Part shown: in pieces, positions 43,461 to 53,785 of the stretch
Layout: each line of letters begins with the position of its first letter
Position numbering within the stretch: position 1 is the first letter of the stretch
Source: Cytobacillus depressus
GTDB lineage: Bacteria; Bacillota; Bacilli; Bacillales; Cytobacillaceae
Assembly: GCF_008923245.1 (NCBI RefSeq)
Contig: NZ_WBOS01000013.1
Location: 1 to 64,000 of the forward strand
Length of the DNA stretch: 64,000 nucleotides
Direction of reading: 5' to 3'
Notes under the pieces: model-generated
What the model was told of the DNA's origin: nothing
The model's input: only the letters and a program-made list of their open reading frames with translations
Database searches by the model: none
Position numbers and translations under genes: made by a program

Positions 43461-44264
43461 GCTTCATAGAACGCATTTTGATTGAACATCATCGAAAACG
43501 TGCACCATGAACGGTTCATAGAACGCATTTTGATTGAGCACCATCGAAAACGTGCACCATGAACGGTTCATAGAGTGCATTTTGATTAAACATCATCAAA
43601 AACGTGCACCATGAATGGTTCATAGAGCGCATTTTACTTGAACATCACCGAAAACGTGCAACATAAACGGTTCATAGAGCGCATTTTGATTGAACATCAT
43701 CGAAAACGTGCACCATGAATGGTTCATAGAGCGCATTTTGATTGAACATCATCGAAAACGTGCAACATGAACGGTTCATAGAACGCATTTTGATTGAGCA
43801 CCACCGAAAACGTGCACCATGAATGGTTCATAGAGCGCATTTTGATTGAACACCTTCGAAAACGTGCACCATGAATGGTTCATAGAACGCATTTTCCTTG
43901 AGCACCATCGAAAACGGGCACCATGAACGGTTCATAGAATGCATTTTGATTGAGCACCATCGAAAACGTGCAGCATGAACGGTTCATAGAGTGCGTTTTG
44001 ATTGAGCACCATCGAAAACGTGCACCATGAATGGTTCATAGATCACGTTTTGCTTAACCACCACCGAAAACGTGCACCATGAACGGTTCATAGAACGCAT
44101 TTTGATTGAGCATCATCGAAAACGTGCACCATGAATGGTTCATAGAGCGCATTTTCCTTGAGCACCATCGAAAACGTGCACCATGAATGGTTCATAGAGC
44201 GCATTTTCCTTGAGCACCATCGAAAACGTGCACCATGAACGGTTCATAGAGCGCATTTTGCTTG
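43461..44264. repeat. tandem array of 52-bp repeats, about 15.4 copies, noncoding
   Basis: The marker TTCATAG recurs at 43463, 43515, 43567, 43619, 43671, 43723, 43775, 43827, 43879, 43931, 43983, 44035, 44087, 44139, 44191 and 44243: a strict 52-bp period without one indel. Each unit runs GGTTCATAGA(A/G)CGCATTTTG, ATTGA(A/G)CA(T/C)CATCGAAAA, CGTGCACCATGAA(C/T). Changes cluster at a few positions. Junctions form ATGAACGGTTCAT near-palindromes, and GCRCATTTT can pair with AAAACGTGC within a unit. 52 is not a multiple of 3 and no frame stays open, so it is not protein-coding. Confidence 0.97.
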
Positions 44265-44383
44265 CAGCTATCCTCAATACGCAACCAATCCTCAAACTGT
44301 TGAACAGATATGGAAGTTAAGCAACGCGCTCATCGAAAAATACCCGCAAAATTAGGTAACTATCATTTACGCAAAAAACTAAA

Positions 44384-44414
44384 AGACTAGCAACAGCTGA
44401 TGTGTCGCTAGTCT
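44384..44414 (-). terminator. terminator of the cPGS-like gene
   Basis: Minus strand AGACTAGC, 15-nt loop, GCTAGTCT, then TTTTAGTTTTTT. Confidence 0.8.
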
Positions 44415-44428
44415 ATATCTAATTGTAT

Positions 44429-45784
44429 TTAGTTCATCGGATGTTTTTCGAGCTGATGTTTTTGGATAAAATCTTTTAAAATATCGCTTAAATTTGGACT
44501 GCCGATTTCATTTAAATCATAGTGTACACGTGTACATGGCTTATTGATCGAAATGACGCGTGATAAATCGATTGGTGTCCCAATAATCACTGCATCACAG
44601 TCAGCCTTATTAATCGTTTCTTCAAGATCTTTCAGTTGCTGTTCGCCGTATCCCATCGCAGGCAAGACGTTTTCAACATGCTTATACTTGTTAAACGTCT
44701 CAGCGAGCGTACCTACCGCAAATGGTCGTGGGTCAACGATTTCCTTTACACCCAAACGTTCAGCTGCAACTGTACCTGCGCCAAGTTTCATCTCTCCATG
44801 TGTCAAAGTCGGACCATCTTCAACAACTAACACACGCTTTCCAACAATACTTTCCGGTTGATCAACTGTAATCGTTGATTCCGCTTTAATAATCGTGCTA
44901 TTTGGATTGGCGAATTTAATATTATTTTCTACGATTTGAACAGCTTCCTCTGCAGCACTATCCACTTTGTTAATGATAGCCACATCTGTCGTTCGTAAGC
45001 ATACTTCGCCAGGATAGTATTTCAGCTCATGACCTGGGCGATGCGGGTCTAGGACAGTTACAGCTAAATCAGGCTCGAAGAAAGAGAAATCATTATTTCC
45101 CCCGTCCCATAAAATTACGTCACAGCCATCTGGATCATTTTCAGCCGCTGCCAAAATATCAGCATAATCCACGCCAGCATAGACAATATTTCCACGTGCC
45201 ACATGTGGTTCATATTCTTCCATTTCTTCGATTGTACAATTATGCGCCTTTAAATCCTCAACTGTCGCAAAGCGCTGAACACGCTGTGCATTTAAATCGC
45301 CGTAAGGCATTGGATGTCTCACTGCAATGACTTTCAAATCGTGCTCAAGCAACGTTTCGATAATTTTACGCGATGTTTGGCTTTTTCCTGTTCCCGTTCT
45401 TACAGCGCAAACAGAGATGACAGGCTTATTGCTTTTTAACATCGTGCCTTTTGGACCTAACAATGTAAAGTTCGCACCAGCTGCATTGACGATTGCACCC
45501 ACACCCATCACATCTTCATAACTAACATCACTATAGGCAAAAACACATTCATCCACTTGCAAGTCTTTAATCAGCTCTGGTAATTGATCTTGCGAATAAA
45601 TAGGAATCCCTTCTGGATATAGTTCGCCCGCTAATTCACTTGGATATTTACGTCCATCGATATCTGGAATTTGTGTTGCTGTAAAAGCAACAACATTATA
45701 TGCTTCATTATCGCGATAATACGTATTAAAATTGTGGAAATCCCTTCCTGCCGCACCGATAATAATAATATTTTTTTTACTCAT
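44429..45784 (-). CDS. cyclic 2,3-diphosphoglycerate synthetase-like P-loop protein
   Basis: 451 residues. An N-terminal Rossmann-like segment (IIIIGAAGRDFHNFNTYYRD) is followed by a P-loop at TGTGKSQTSRKI (131-135) and motifs AVRHPMPYGDL, VILWDGGNNDFSFFEPDLAVTVLDPHRPGHE, LRTTDVAIINKVD. The whole matches the cPGS family defined by the archaeal enzyme that cyclises 2,3-diphosphoglycerate. Bacterial homologues lack proven function; in other genomes they often accompany arginine deiminase or carbamate kinase genes, absent here. A single gene with GGGAGAGAG upstream. Confidence 0.83.
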   Translation of the reverse strand: MSKKNIIIIGAAGRDFHNFNTYYRDNEAYNVVAFTATQIPDIDGRKYPSELAGELYPEGIPIYSQDQLPELIKDLQVDECVFAYSDVSYEDVMGVGAIVNAAGANFTLLGPKGTMLKSNKPVISVCAVRTGTGKSQTSRKIIETLLEHDLKVIAVRHPMPYGDLNAQRVQRFATVEDLKAHNCTIEEMEEYEPHVARGNIVYAGVDYADILAAAENDPDGCDVILWDGGNNDFSFFEPDLAVTVLDPHRPGHELKYYPGEVCLRTTDVAIINKVDSAAEEAVQIVENNIKFANPNSTIIKAESTITVDQPESIVGKRVLVVEDGPTLTHGEMKLGAGTVAAERLGVKEIVDPRPFAVGTLAETFNKYKHVENVLPAMGYGEQQLKDLEETINKADCDAVIIGTPIDLSRVISINKPCTRVHYDLNEIGSPNLSDILKDFIQKHQLEKHPMN

Positions 45785-45888
45785 AGCACTCTCTCCCTGT
45801 TATGACAATAGTTATTATAATTATAACCTGGAATGTATATTAATACAATAAAGTTTTTGAAAATCATAGATAATTAGAAAAAATCATA

Positions 45889-45925
45889 AAAAAAATCAGT
45901 GCCTACGCCCTGATTAATTTTTATA
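45889..45925 (-). terminator. terminator of the DMT transporter gene
   Basis: Minus strand AATCAG, GGCGTAGGCA loop, CTGATT, then TTTTTTTATG. Confidence 0.65.
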
Positions 45926-45931
45926 CGTCTG

Positions 45932-46768
45932 TTAAATTTTTGTCAGTACAATCCCGATTAATGCGGAAATAACCCCGATGACCTGATACATTTTAAGCCT
46001 TTCTTTATATAGCCAACAGCTACTGAGAACGACAACTAGACAACTTAAACTAACGATTGGGAATACAATACTGGCTACTCCAGTGTTAAGTGCAAAAAAA
46101 TAGCAGCTATAACCGACGACACTAATACATCCAACCATGGCACCCAATTTAAACTCTGTACGCTGCCATTTTTCCTTCATAATAAAGCTATTAATTAGTA
46201 AATAAGCCGCACCGCCACCATACATACAAACAAGCGTATTGATGGAATCAATATGTAAATGCGAAGACGTCTTCATAAGTACCCCGAGTACACCGAACGA
46301 TCCAACTGATAATAAAACACGATACATCCACGGCTTATAATCCATTTTAACGCCACTCCCCGGTACATATTGGATGACCATTGCAGAAGCAAGCATGACA
46401 ATAATACCCATCCACTGAATGAGTGTAATGTGCTCTTGAAAAATAAGCGCTGCACTTAGTATGGGAATCACCGTATTTGTACTAATAAGCGGCGATGTTA
46501 AACTCGCTGGTCCTTTCTCAAATGCCTTAGACATTTGAATATTCCCATTTGCATTCAATATTCCTATACCCGCACCTAGTACGATGGTTAATCCATTAAA
46601 TGCGGCAAACCCTACGACGGTTCCATAGCCAAACATTAAGAAAAACGCAATCAGATAAAAGAAAAACTGCATATGCACCTTTGATAGTCCTTTGCCTGAC
46701 GTGATCTTAATAATCATATTATTGATTCCAAAGCAAAACATCGTCAGAACGGCTGCTACAATCCACAT
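45932..46768 (-). CDS. DMT superfamily (EamA) transporter
   Basis: 278 residues, about ten hydrophobic helices; two EamA halves (WIVAAVLTMFCFGINNMIIK and YRVLLSVGSFGVLGVLMKTSS). AAGGATC ribosome site. Substrate unknown. It lies 150 bp from the cPGS-like gene on the same strand. Confidence 0.83.
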   Translation of the reverse strand: MWIVAAVLTMFCFGINNMIIKITSGKGLSKVHMQFFFYLIAFFLMFGYGTVVGFAAFNGLTIVLGAGIGILNANGNIQMSKAFEKGPASLTSPLISTNTVIPILSAALIFQEHITLIQWMGIIVMLASAMVIQYVPGSGVKMDYKPWMYRVLLSVGSFGVLGVLMKTSSHLHIDSINTLVCMYGGGAAYLLINSFIMKEKWQRTEFKLGAMVGCISVVGYSCYFFALNTGVASIVFPIVSLSCLVVVLSSCWLYKERLKMYQVIGVISALIGIVLTKI

Positions 46769-47176
46769 TAAAGATCCTTCTCTCCCGTTGATAGAATCAT
46801 TTTAATATAGATTTCTAGCAATTCAAATAGTTTTTATCATTCTGATGCTGTTTTTTTCTGCTGAGTAAATTAGAGCTTCTAGAATGTGGTGTCTTCCTAA
46901 AATAGATTACATGATTCCATTTAATTGAATTCTTCGAAACTACACCATCTAAGCAACTAAATCGGCCCAAAATGAACTTGTCATTTTGAACCGGATTATA
47001 TAATCTTCAGCTATTTCTCCACAGGCAAATCGAATGTAACAGTTTTCTCTTTAAATAGTTTGGAAAAAAGCGGAACAAAGGGCCCGATGAACATCACCGC
47101 TTACTTTAGTCCATTTGACTTATTTTTCTAAGATTATCGATTCGCATATTCTAAAACGATAAGAGATGGAGTATAT
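46769..47176. other. intergenic region holding a possible gene remnant
   Basis: 408 bp. The only coding-like signal is on the minus strand at 47011-47100. No RNA motif was recognised; the remainder is AT-rich and unstructured. Confidence 0.4.
47011..47100 (-). pseudogene. possible C-terminal remnant of a membrane-type protein
   Basis: After an in-frame TAA, the minus strand reads AVMFIGPFVPLFSKLFKEKT followed by VTFDLPVEK and a stop. Composition and ending look protein-like, but there is no ribosome site and it is only 29 codons. It may be the tail of a decayed gene; family not recognised. Confidence 0.3.
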
Positions 47177-48031
47177 TTATACGTTAAATCCATTTACAAA
47201 GTTGGTGATTGTTTCCCTTTCATCTTCTGTCAGTTCCCTTTTTACGTGTTTTTCATATTCCTCAATGATTCTTTGTTGATCGCCGCTACAAATATCTGTA
47301 TATTTCGCAATCGTTCTAAGCTTAGCAACTTCCTGCTTAAATTCCTCTTTTGAAATCGGCTTTTGATGCGAAGGGATATATGTATCTGCATCAAATGCTT
47401 CTAATTCATCTAATAGCTGCAGTGTTGTGTTGATTGTATAGTTTTCTTTTTTGGAAAAAATATCAGGATAAATGCAGTCCCCTAGGAAAAGAATCTTATC
47501 TTCTTGGATATACACGATACTTGAGTCAGGAGCATGATCCCCGCCAACGTGTTGTACGATACAGGTTACCCCGCCAAGATCAATTTCCACTCGTTTTTCA
47601 ATCGTTACATCCGGCAAGACAATCTTGATATCCCGATGGTCCGTAAATTCATTCTTAATCGCTTTCGCACAAAATTCAATTTCCGTTCCTTCTTTTACCC
47701 GTGCATCTATTGCCTCATCTGACCATGAAAGCGGAATGAGCTTCTCCATTTCCTTTTTCGTTTCTTTGGAAGCAATAGAAACAGTATGAGGCAACGCTGG
47801 AAGACCAAAGATATGATCCCAATGCCAATGTGTCAGAACAACAATATCAGGATTTGGGACCTCTCTTTTTGAAAGTTCTTTCAGAAAATAATTAGTATGG
47901 GCTTCTGAGTTGCCCGCATCAATCATTAATGTCTTGTTGTTGCCAACTACCATCCCAAGAATGGGCCGGTCAGTCTCCGATATTGGGGTGATATACCAAA
48001 AACTTTTACCAATTTTATTAATTGAGTGCAT
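47177..48031 (-). CDS. metallo-beta-lactamase fold hydrolase
   Basis: 284 residues from the ATG at 48031 (GGTGGAG site); an in-frame GTG lies at 48043. MBL motif HWHWDHIFG carries the zinc ligands (THWHWDH), with further ligands in HVGGDHAPDSS and LGDCIYPD and a late His in IPSHQKP. Substrate not evident; the family includes thiol-ester, lactone and phosphodiester hydrolases. Confidence 0.88.
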   Translation of the reverse strand: MHSINKIGKSFWYITPISETDRPILGMVVGNNKTLMIDAGNSEAHTNYFLKELSKREVPNPDIVVLTHWHWDHIFGLPALPHTVSIASKETKKEMEKLIPLSWSDEAIDARVKEGTEIEFCAKAIKNEFTDHRDIKIVLPDVTIEKRVEIDLGGVTCIVQHVGGDHAPDSSIVYIQEDKILFLGDCIYPDIFSKKENYTINTTLQLLDELEAFDADTYIPSHQKPISKEEFKQEVAKLRTIAKYTDICSGDQQRIIEEYEKHVKRELTEDERETITNFVNGFNV

Positions 48032-48159
48032 AAAAGACTCCACCTTTCTTTTATCATATTTTAAGTCGAATAATAGTTATTTACTCTTTAGTGGGGATTA
48101 TTTAAAAAACGCTAATAATTATAGTACTATTAAGCGCGTTTGATAAGGGAAATAAATAA

Positions 48160-48198
48160 AAAAAATGCCCACACACAATGTGAAGAGCATAAACTCAT
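48160..48198 (-). terminator. probable terminator of the COG4705-like gene
   Basis: Minus strand ATGCTCTTCACA, TTG, TGTGTGGGCAT then TTTTTTTTA; imperfect stem, strong U tract. Confidence 0.55.
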
Positions 48199-48325
48199 CA
48201 TGATCCTGGTCTAACTAAATGTGATTGGTGCCGTTATCAACATGATTTGTTCAAATCATTCAACGGTAGAATGAATAAAACATTGCTTATGGGAACCCCA
48301 ATTGACAGTAGATATATTTCTTAAT

Positions 48326-49099
48326 CTAATGGGATGGTTGTTTTTTATTTTTCATCGCATCGTAAACAATGAAAATCACAAGAATTGCTGCTAAAACGAT
48401 TGAAGAACCAATCGTACCTAAGTTAAAGCCACCTTTTTCATACGGTTTTGTTAGTAGGTCTCCAAAGGTTGCTCCAAAAGGACGAGTTAAGACAAACGCA
48501 ACCCAGAATAAAAATACACGAGAAACTTTCGTAAAATAAAAGGCAAGAACGATAATCGCTAATAAACTTCCTATTAATACGGCCCCACCTATATAGCCAA
48601 GACCTGAAGTATCAGCCAAAAAATCACCTAGCGCTGTACCCAAAGTATTAGAGAATAAGATGGCAATCCAATAAAGTATTTCGACTTTACGTGTTTTAAT
48701 ATTATTGATATTTAACGATTTCTCACTAAAATACCAATAAGCAAATATTGCCAGGAGTATGACAACTAATATCAGGGATCCTTTCATATAACCTAAGGCT
48801 AAAGTACGATCCATAAAATCGGAAATTGCTGTACCAGCAATACTTGTTGAAAGAATAACACTCCAATAAAGAACGGGGATATACTTTGTTACCGATAGTT
48901 GCCCTATAAGTGTAATCAAAAAAATGACCAAAAATATGATGGCACTCATTGCATACCCAAATCCCAATGTCATTGACAATAAGTCACCTGCTGTTTCACC
49001 TAGTGTCGTAGCAGAAATCTTCATTATCCAAAAGATAATAGTGACCTTAGCAATTTTACTCATTGTCGATTCCTGATTCATTCGTAATTCTTCGCTCAT
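48326..49099 (-). CDS. COG4705-like membrane protein with four internal repeats
   Basis: 257 residues, about eight helices arranged as four two-helix repeats. Each carries a G/S-D-F/L-L/M motif after a Thr/Ser-rich turn: TTLGETAGDLLSMTLGFGY, TSIAGTAISDFMDRTLALGY, NTLGTALGDFLADTSGLGY and RPFGATFGDLLTKPYEKGGF. The conserved Asp in four repeats suggests an ion- or metabolite-binding channel-like core. The family is annotated only as uncharacterised membrane protein. Confidence 0.8.
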   Translation of the reverse strand: MSEELRMNQESTMSKIAKVTIIFWIMKISATTLGETAGDLLSMTLGFGYAMSAIIFLVIFLITLIGQLSVTKYIPVLYWSVILSTSIAGTAISDFMDRTLALGYMKGSLILVVILLAIFAYWYFSEKSLNINNIKTRKVEILYWIAILFSNTLGTALGDFLADTSGLGYIGGAVLIGSLLAIIVLAFYFTKVSRVFLFWVAFVLTRPFGATFGDLLTKPYEKGGFNLGTIGSSIVLAAILVIFIVYDAMKNKKQPSH

Positions 49100-49529
49100 A
49101 GATGGTTCCTCACTGATCAGTAATAATTTCTAAAAAATTCTTCTCCCCTTAATATGTTCAATTGTTCAAATGACTATTCTCATGCCTAATATGAGGTCTA
49201 TTTCGCTTTGATATACTCAAATCGAGTGATGAATTACAGGGTTTTACAAGAGGATTATAAAATGAGGAGTGAATAGGGCAATAAGGTAGCCCAGGTGAAG
49301 AAACAACGGTGACGATCCGCTTTCCATCTAAGAATTAGTAAAACATAGACAAAATGAGATTTCTAGCTCCATATTGAATCAAAAATGTCTTCCGTCCATC
49401 TACTTGATTTTTTGTAAAAGCGGGAAAGGCTTCCCGCTCCTGACCTTTAATAGAAGAAAATTTCGACGCGCATTTTTAATTTTTTATGTTCACTTTTTTA
49501 TCAACAAACTATAGTTTCAAAAATATTGC
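49100..49529. other. intergenic region
   Basis: 430 bp. A hairpin at 49424-49441 (AGCGGGAA, GCC, TTTCCCGCT on the minus strand) probably ends the small gene at 49530. I see nothing else I can support. Confidence 0.45.
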
Positions 49530-49721
49530 CTACTCTTTAGGCGCGTCAAGTGCTTGGTAGGCTAACTGATACTTTCCGCCATCAGCAACTTCAGAATGGT
49601 ACAAAGCTTTAAGGGCAAAGTTTTTCTCCAGTTCGTGTTTTTCCATTAATTCTTTTAAGCCCTTTTGTAATTCTTTATTGTTTTTGATCAGCTGTTTCAT
49701 TTGTGATTTCATGTACCTCAT
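49530..49721 (-). CDS. small basic helical protein of unknown function
   Basis: 63 residues with an AAGGAGC site at good distance. The N-terminal half is strongly helical and Lys-rich (MKQLIKNNKELQKGLKELMEKHELEK), likely a short coiled coil; the C-terminus is VADGGKYQLAYQALDAPKE. No homologue recognised. Confidence 0.6.
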   Translation of the reverse strand: MRYMKSQMKQLIKNNKELQKGLKELMEKHELEKNFALKALYHSEVADGGKYQLAYQALDAPKE

Positions 49722-50003
49722 AGATATTTAGCTCCTTCCAGGTCCTTTTCTATCCACCAAGTATAGCATTAATCATTGCGTCTAAATAAATAAACATCCA
49801 TACATTGCAGCACCTAGTAATGATAAAAACATTCCCACATCTTCTACTGTTGACGAGATCTCTTTTGCTTTGAGTTAAAAGGGTTTATTAAAAAATACTT
49901 TGTCTACATTGAAACGATTTCCGCGAAAATAAAAAGCACTTGTAAATGAGGCAGCACTTAAGTTATTCTAAGCATACAATTATCACTTAAGGCTGTGATT
50001 AGA

Positions 50004-50711
50004 ATGCGTATTAATAAATTTATTAGTGAATCCGGAAAAACATCTAGACGCGGTGCAGACAAATTAATTAGTGAAGGAAGAGTCACTATTAATGGAAAAG
50101 TAGCAAAGATAGGTAGCCAAGTTGAACCTGGAGATGATGTTCGAGTTAGCGGAGATCCTATCCGAATGGCGAGAAATTATGTCTATATCGCCTTAAATAA
50201 ACCCGTTGGCATCACCAGTACAACTGAAAAAAATGTAAAGGGGAATATTGTCGATTTAGTCAATCACCCATTACGAATTTATAATATTGGGCGACTGGAT
50301 AAAGATTCCGAAGGATTAATCCTTCTTACGAACGATGGCGATATTGTAAACGAAATTTTGCGTGCTGAAAATAAGCATGAAAAAGAATACATTGTTTCAG
50401 TAGATAAACCGATCACGCCTGATTTCTTAACGAAAATGGCATCGGGAGTAAAAATCTTAGGAACAACAACACTGCCATGTGAAGTGAGGCAGCTATCAAA
50501 GTTTGATTTTCAAATCATTTTAAAACAGGGTTTGAATCGTCAAATTCGCCGTATGTGTGCAGAGTTAGGCTATGAAGTTTACAGACTGCAAAGAGTCCGA
50601 ATCATGAACATTCATTTAGGCACCCTTCCCCCCGGACAATGGAGAGACCTGTCAAAGAAGGAACGCACTCAATTGTTTAGAGAACTAGACTATGAACCAA
50701 AGGAATGGTAA
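50004..50711 (+). CDS. rluF: 23S rRNA pseudouridine synthase, RluF type
   Basis: 235 residues from the ATG at 50004; an in-frame GTG lies at 49995. An N-terminal S4 RNA-binding domain ([31 protein letters not shown]) precedes the RsuA/RluB-type catalytic domain with [13 protein letters not shown], catalytic Asp in [19 protein letters not shown], and [20 protein letters not shown]. RluF modifies U2604 in 23S rRNA; RluB-type specificity is the alternative. Confidence 0.85.
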   Translation: MRINKFISESGKTSRRGADKLISEGRVTINGKVAKIGSQVEPGDDVRVSGDPIRMARNYVYIALNKPVGITSTTEKNVKGNIVDLVNHPLRIYNIGRLDKDSEGLILLTNDGDIVNEILRAENKHEKEYIVSVDKPITPDFLTKMASGVKILGTTTLPCEVRQLSKFDFQIILKQGLNRQIRRMCAELGYEVYRLQRVRIMNIHLGTLPPGQWRDLSKKERTQLFRELDYEPKEW

Positions 50712-50775
50712 AGAAACAGAGGTTCGTCAAAAAGTAACTTACATTCCTACAGTTTCTACTGCTAACGAAGAAATC

Positions 50776-50821
50776 AAAAAGCAATAAGTGCAGTCTATCT
50801 AGACTGCACTTATTGCTTTTT
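50776..50821. terminator. bidirectional terminator between rluF and the GIY-YIG gene
   Basis: AAAAAGCAATAAGTGCAGTC, TATCTA, and its perfect complement ending CTTTTT: over 20 bp of stem with A/T tracts on both sides, between convergent genes. Confidence 0.92.
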
Positions 50822-50832
50822 ATTAATAGAGT

Positions 50833-51189
50833 TTACCTAAAAAATACTTTATCCACATTGTACTTTGCCTTGAGCTCATTAATAATATATGTTTCATAAA
50901 TTTCTCTATCGACTGGGTTTTCAATTGTACAAACTTCAATCTTAGTTACTTCATCTCGATGCATTTTGATTGGAGATACGGTATCCTCAAAATGCTTTTT
51001 AATTCTTGGTCTTAACTTCCTTGCTTTACCGACGAACAATAACTCTCCATTGCCGTTATAAAACATAAAAATCCCTCCCTTATCTCTAGGGATTAGATGG
51101 AAATCAGTAAATCCATAAATATTACTTAGCTTCGGATTATCTTGTTTTGTAATGGTAACATTTGGTGTCGGAATTGTTATCTTTATCAC
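50833..51189 (-). CDS. GIY-YIG domain nuclease-like protein
   Basis: 118 residues. GIY-YIG core: GGIFMFYNGNGELLFVGKARKLRPRIKKHF, where GIF and FVG replace GIY and YIG, Arg of KLRPRI, and late Glu in DREIYETYIINELKAKYN. The N-terminal 35 residues are an extra beta region. Such small proteins may be repair or mobile-element nucleases, but no target or element is nearby. Confidence 0.8.
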   Translation of the reverse strand: MIKITIPTPNVTITKQDNPKLSNIYGFTDFHLIPRDKGGIFMFYNGNGELLFVGKARKLRPRIKKHFEDTVSPIKMHRDEVTKIEVCTIENPVDREIYETYIINELKAKYNVDKVFFR

Positions 51190-51287
51190 GTAAGCTCACT
51201 TCCTCTTTTTAAAAGACTGTTGTAAATACTATCATAAATCGAAATGTAATGCTATTTCTGTTACTATAATTGAAAAATTGTTACATA

Positions 51288-51327
51288 GGGGTATCCAATA
51301 AGTCAATTTTTCGACTATTGGATGCCC
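51288..51327 (-). terminator. hairpin downstream of proBA
   Basis: GGGGTATCCAATA and TATTGGATGCCC form a 12-bp stem with one G-U pair, 35 bp after proA; weak U tract. Confidence 0.55.
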
Positions 51328-51362
51328 TATTTATGTTCAAGAAGGATGCTAACACTTAAAGA

Positions 51363-52634
51363 CTACTTTATTTGCCCATTTCCCTGAATGATATATTTAG
51401 TTGATGTTAGAGCCTTTAACCCCATTGGTCCACGAGCATGGAGCTTTTGTGTACTGATTCCTATTTCAGCACCAAAGCCAAATTCAAATCCATCAGTAAA
51501 TCGAGTAGAGGCGTTGTGATAGACGGCTGCAGCATCAATTTCAATGAAAAATTGCTCTACATTCTCTATTGTAGAAGAAATAATCGCCTCCGAATGTTTT
51601 GTTCCGTACCGATTAATATGAGTAATGGCATCCTCAACGTTATCAACCACTTTTAACGCCAATTCTAGCTCTAAATACTCGGTTCCCCAATCTTCCTCGC
51701 TCGCAGGAATGACATCCACTCCCACTTGCTGCAACGTTTCATCCCCATGGATACGCACTTCTTTCTCACGTAAAGCGGTACATAAATCGATTAAATGCTT
51801 GGATGCCCATTTCCGATGAACTAGAATGGTTTCACATGCATTACATACAGATGGACGTTGTGTCTTGGCATTCATGGCGATATCAATCGCCATTTTCAGA
51901 TCAGCTGTTTCGTCAATATATACGTGACAGTTCCCTGCACCCGTTTCCAATACAGGAACGGTCGCGTTTTGGACAACCGATTGAATCAGCTTTGCCCCAC
52001 CACGTGGGATTAATACATCGAGATATTGATTCAATTTGAACATTTCAGATGCAGTTTTCCGGCTTGTATCTTCAATTAATTGCACAGACTCAATAGGTAG
52101 TCCACTCAATTCAAGAGCATGTTGAATAACCTTTACAATGGCCTTATTGGAATGGATCGCTGTTGAACTCCCTCGAAGCAATACCGCATTCCCTGTTTTT
52201 AAACAAAGACTTGATGCATCCACCGTCACATTAGGCCTAGCCTCATAAATCATGCCAATGACTCCAAGCGGGACGCGGATTTGTGAGATCATAAGTCCGT
52301 TCGGACGGTCCCATTCCTCTAACAATTCCCCAATTGGGTCTTCCAGTTTTGTTAACTGAATGAGAGCAGCTGCCATATCCCGTAGACGCGGTTCATTTAA
52401 TTGTAAGCGATCAAGTAAAGCAGCGGTCATTCCATTTTCTTTTCCAGCTATTATATCTTTTTCGTTTTCAGCTAAAATAAATGCTTGTTCTATGATTAGC
52501 TGTTCTGCCATATTTTCAAGGGCTTTATTTTTTTGTTCCGTCGTCGTTTTTGCTAATAAGGAAGCAGCTATTTTGGCCTTTTGAGCTTTTTGGATTAACT
52601 CACTACTCTGGTCTTCTTGAAAGTTTTCTCTCAT
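51363..52634 (-). CDS. proA: glutamate-5-semialdehyde dehydrogenase (gamma-glutamyl phosphate reductase)
   Basis: 423 residues, aldehyde dehydrogenase superfamily. [49 protein letters not shown], catalytic Cys in [14 protein letters not shown], and [14 protein letters not shown] near the end. It reduces gamma-glutamyl phosphate with NADPH to the semialdehyde, the second step of proline synthesis. It starts one base after the proB stop, with its ribosome site within proB. Confidence 0.97.
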   Translation of the reverse strand: MRENFQEDQSSELIQKAQKAKIAASLLAKTTTEQKNKALENMAEQLIIEQAFILAENEKDIIAGKENGMTAALLDRLQLNEPRLRDMAAALIQLTKLEDPIGELLEEWDRPNGLMISQIRVPLGVIGMIYEARPNVTVDASSLCLKTGNAVLLRGSSTAIHSNKAIVKVIQHALELSGLPIESVQLIEDTSRKTASEMFKLNQYLDVLIPRGGAKLIQSVVQNATVPVLETGAGNCHVYIDETADLKMAIDIAMNAKTQRPSVCNACETILVHRKWASKHLIDLCTALREKEVRIHGDETLQQVGVDVIPASEEDWGTEYLELELALKVVDNVEDAITHINRYGTKHSEAIISSTIENVEQFFIEIDAAAVYHNASTRFTDGFEFGFGAEIGISTQKLHARGPMGLKALTSTKYIIQGNGQIK

Positions 52635-52635
52635 C

Positions 52636-53757
52636 CTACATTCCCCTTTCCTTTTGACTTACCCAATTATCCCTGTGAATGACTACTCTGTGATGACTAT
52701 TAGCTATGATCATAGCTTCTGCACTCGATAATCCTTTAATTTCTAATAATTGCTCGGAAGAAAAATTCACTTTCCCTCTTCCGATAATATCTCCCTTTAT
52801 ATTGACTACCTCAACGACATCGTCGACACTAAAGTGGCCATAAATGTTTGTCACTCCCGCAGGAAGAAGACTTTTCCCTTGCCTTAAAATAGCACCTACA
52901 GCCCCCTGATCAACTTCGATTTTCCCACGAGGAATGGAATGTAATGCTAACCACTGCTTCGACGATTTCACACTAGCTTGAGAGAGGCTGCCGATATAAG
53001 TTCCATCCCCTTTTCCAGCAAGTATATCAACCAATTTTTCATTACCAGAACCAGATCCAATAAATACTTTCACACCTAAATCAAGTGCCGTCCGTGCTGC
53101 CTCTACCTTTGATTTCATCCCACCAGTACCTACCTTCGTACCCGCTCCAGAAGCGCCACTTAATAATTCATCATTAATCTCATGAAGAAAGTTATACTTT
53201 TTCGCATTTGGATTTGTTCGTGGATTTTGATCATAGATTCCATTGATATCCGTTAAAATCATTAAAAAATCGGCATGAACGAGGCCACTCACTAGCGCCG
53301 ATAACATGTCATTATCTCCGAACGTTAACTCTTCTACTGACACAGAATCATTTTCATTTATAATCGGCAGGACATTGCGTTGTAAAAGCTCAGATAATGT
53401 GGCATATGCATTGTGATATTGATCTTTATTAAAGAAGTTTTGCCTTGTTAACAACAGTTGTGCTGCTACAATGCCATGTCTTTTTTTGAATTCTTCCGTA
53501 TACCCTCTTATTAATAATCCTTGTCCAACAGCTGCAGCTGCCTGCTTGCCAGCAATCGTTGTAGGACGAGAGGTATAGCCAAGACCCGCAAAGCCAGCTG
53601 CAACCGCTCCGGATGAAATGAGAATGACTTCATGCCCCAATTTCTTTAATCGTGCAAGGGCATCCACATGCTCACACAGCTTCTCACTACTAAGTCCGCC
53701 ATTTATATTCGTCAAGGAACTACTTCCTATTTTGACAACAATTCTTTTCTTCTTCAC
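52636..53757 (-). CDS. proB: glutamate 5-kinase
   Basis: 373 residues with a GTG start after GGTGGTGAA. Amino-acid kinase domain ([64 protein letters not shown]) plus a C-terminal PUA domain (about 275-365). It phosphorylates glutamate to start proline synthesis. Expression is under the proline T-box upstream. The 5' leader between T-box terminator and start contains a 175-bp palindromic repeat. Confidence 0.97.
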   Translation of the reverse strand: MKKKRIVVKIGSSSLTNINGGLSSEKLCEHVDALARLKKLGHEVILISSGAVAAGFAGLGYTSRPTTIAGKQAAAAVGQGLLIRGYTEEFKKRHGIVAAQLLLTRQNFFNKDQYHNAYATLSELLQRNVLPIINENDSVSVEELTFGDNDMLSALVSGLVHADFLMILTDINGIYDQNPRTNPNAKKYNFLHEINDELLSGASGAGTKVGTGGMKSKVEAARTALDLGVKVFIGSGSGNEKLVDILAGKGDGTYIGSLSQASVKSSKQWLALHSIPRGKIEVDQGAVGAILRQGKSLLPAGVTNIYGHFSVDDVVEVVNIKGDIIGRGKVNFSSEQLLEIKGLSSAEAMIIANSHHRVVIHRDNWVSQKERGM

Positions 53758-53785
53758 TTTGCATTCACCACCCTATTTTGATAAG

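Noticed and set aside
43461..44264. CRISPR array
   Set aside because: The whole 52-bp unit is repeated with no unique spacer between copies, units are far more alike than repeat-spacer pairs, and no cas gene lies in the window.
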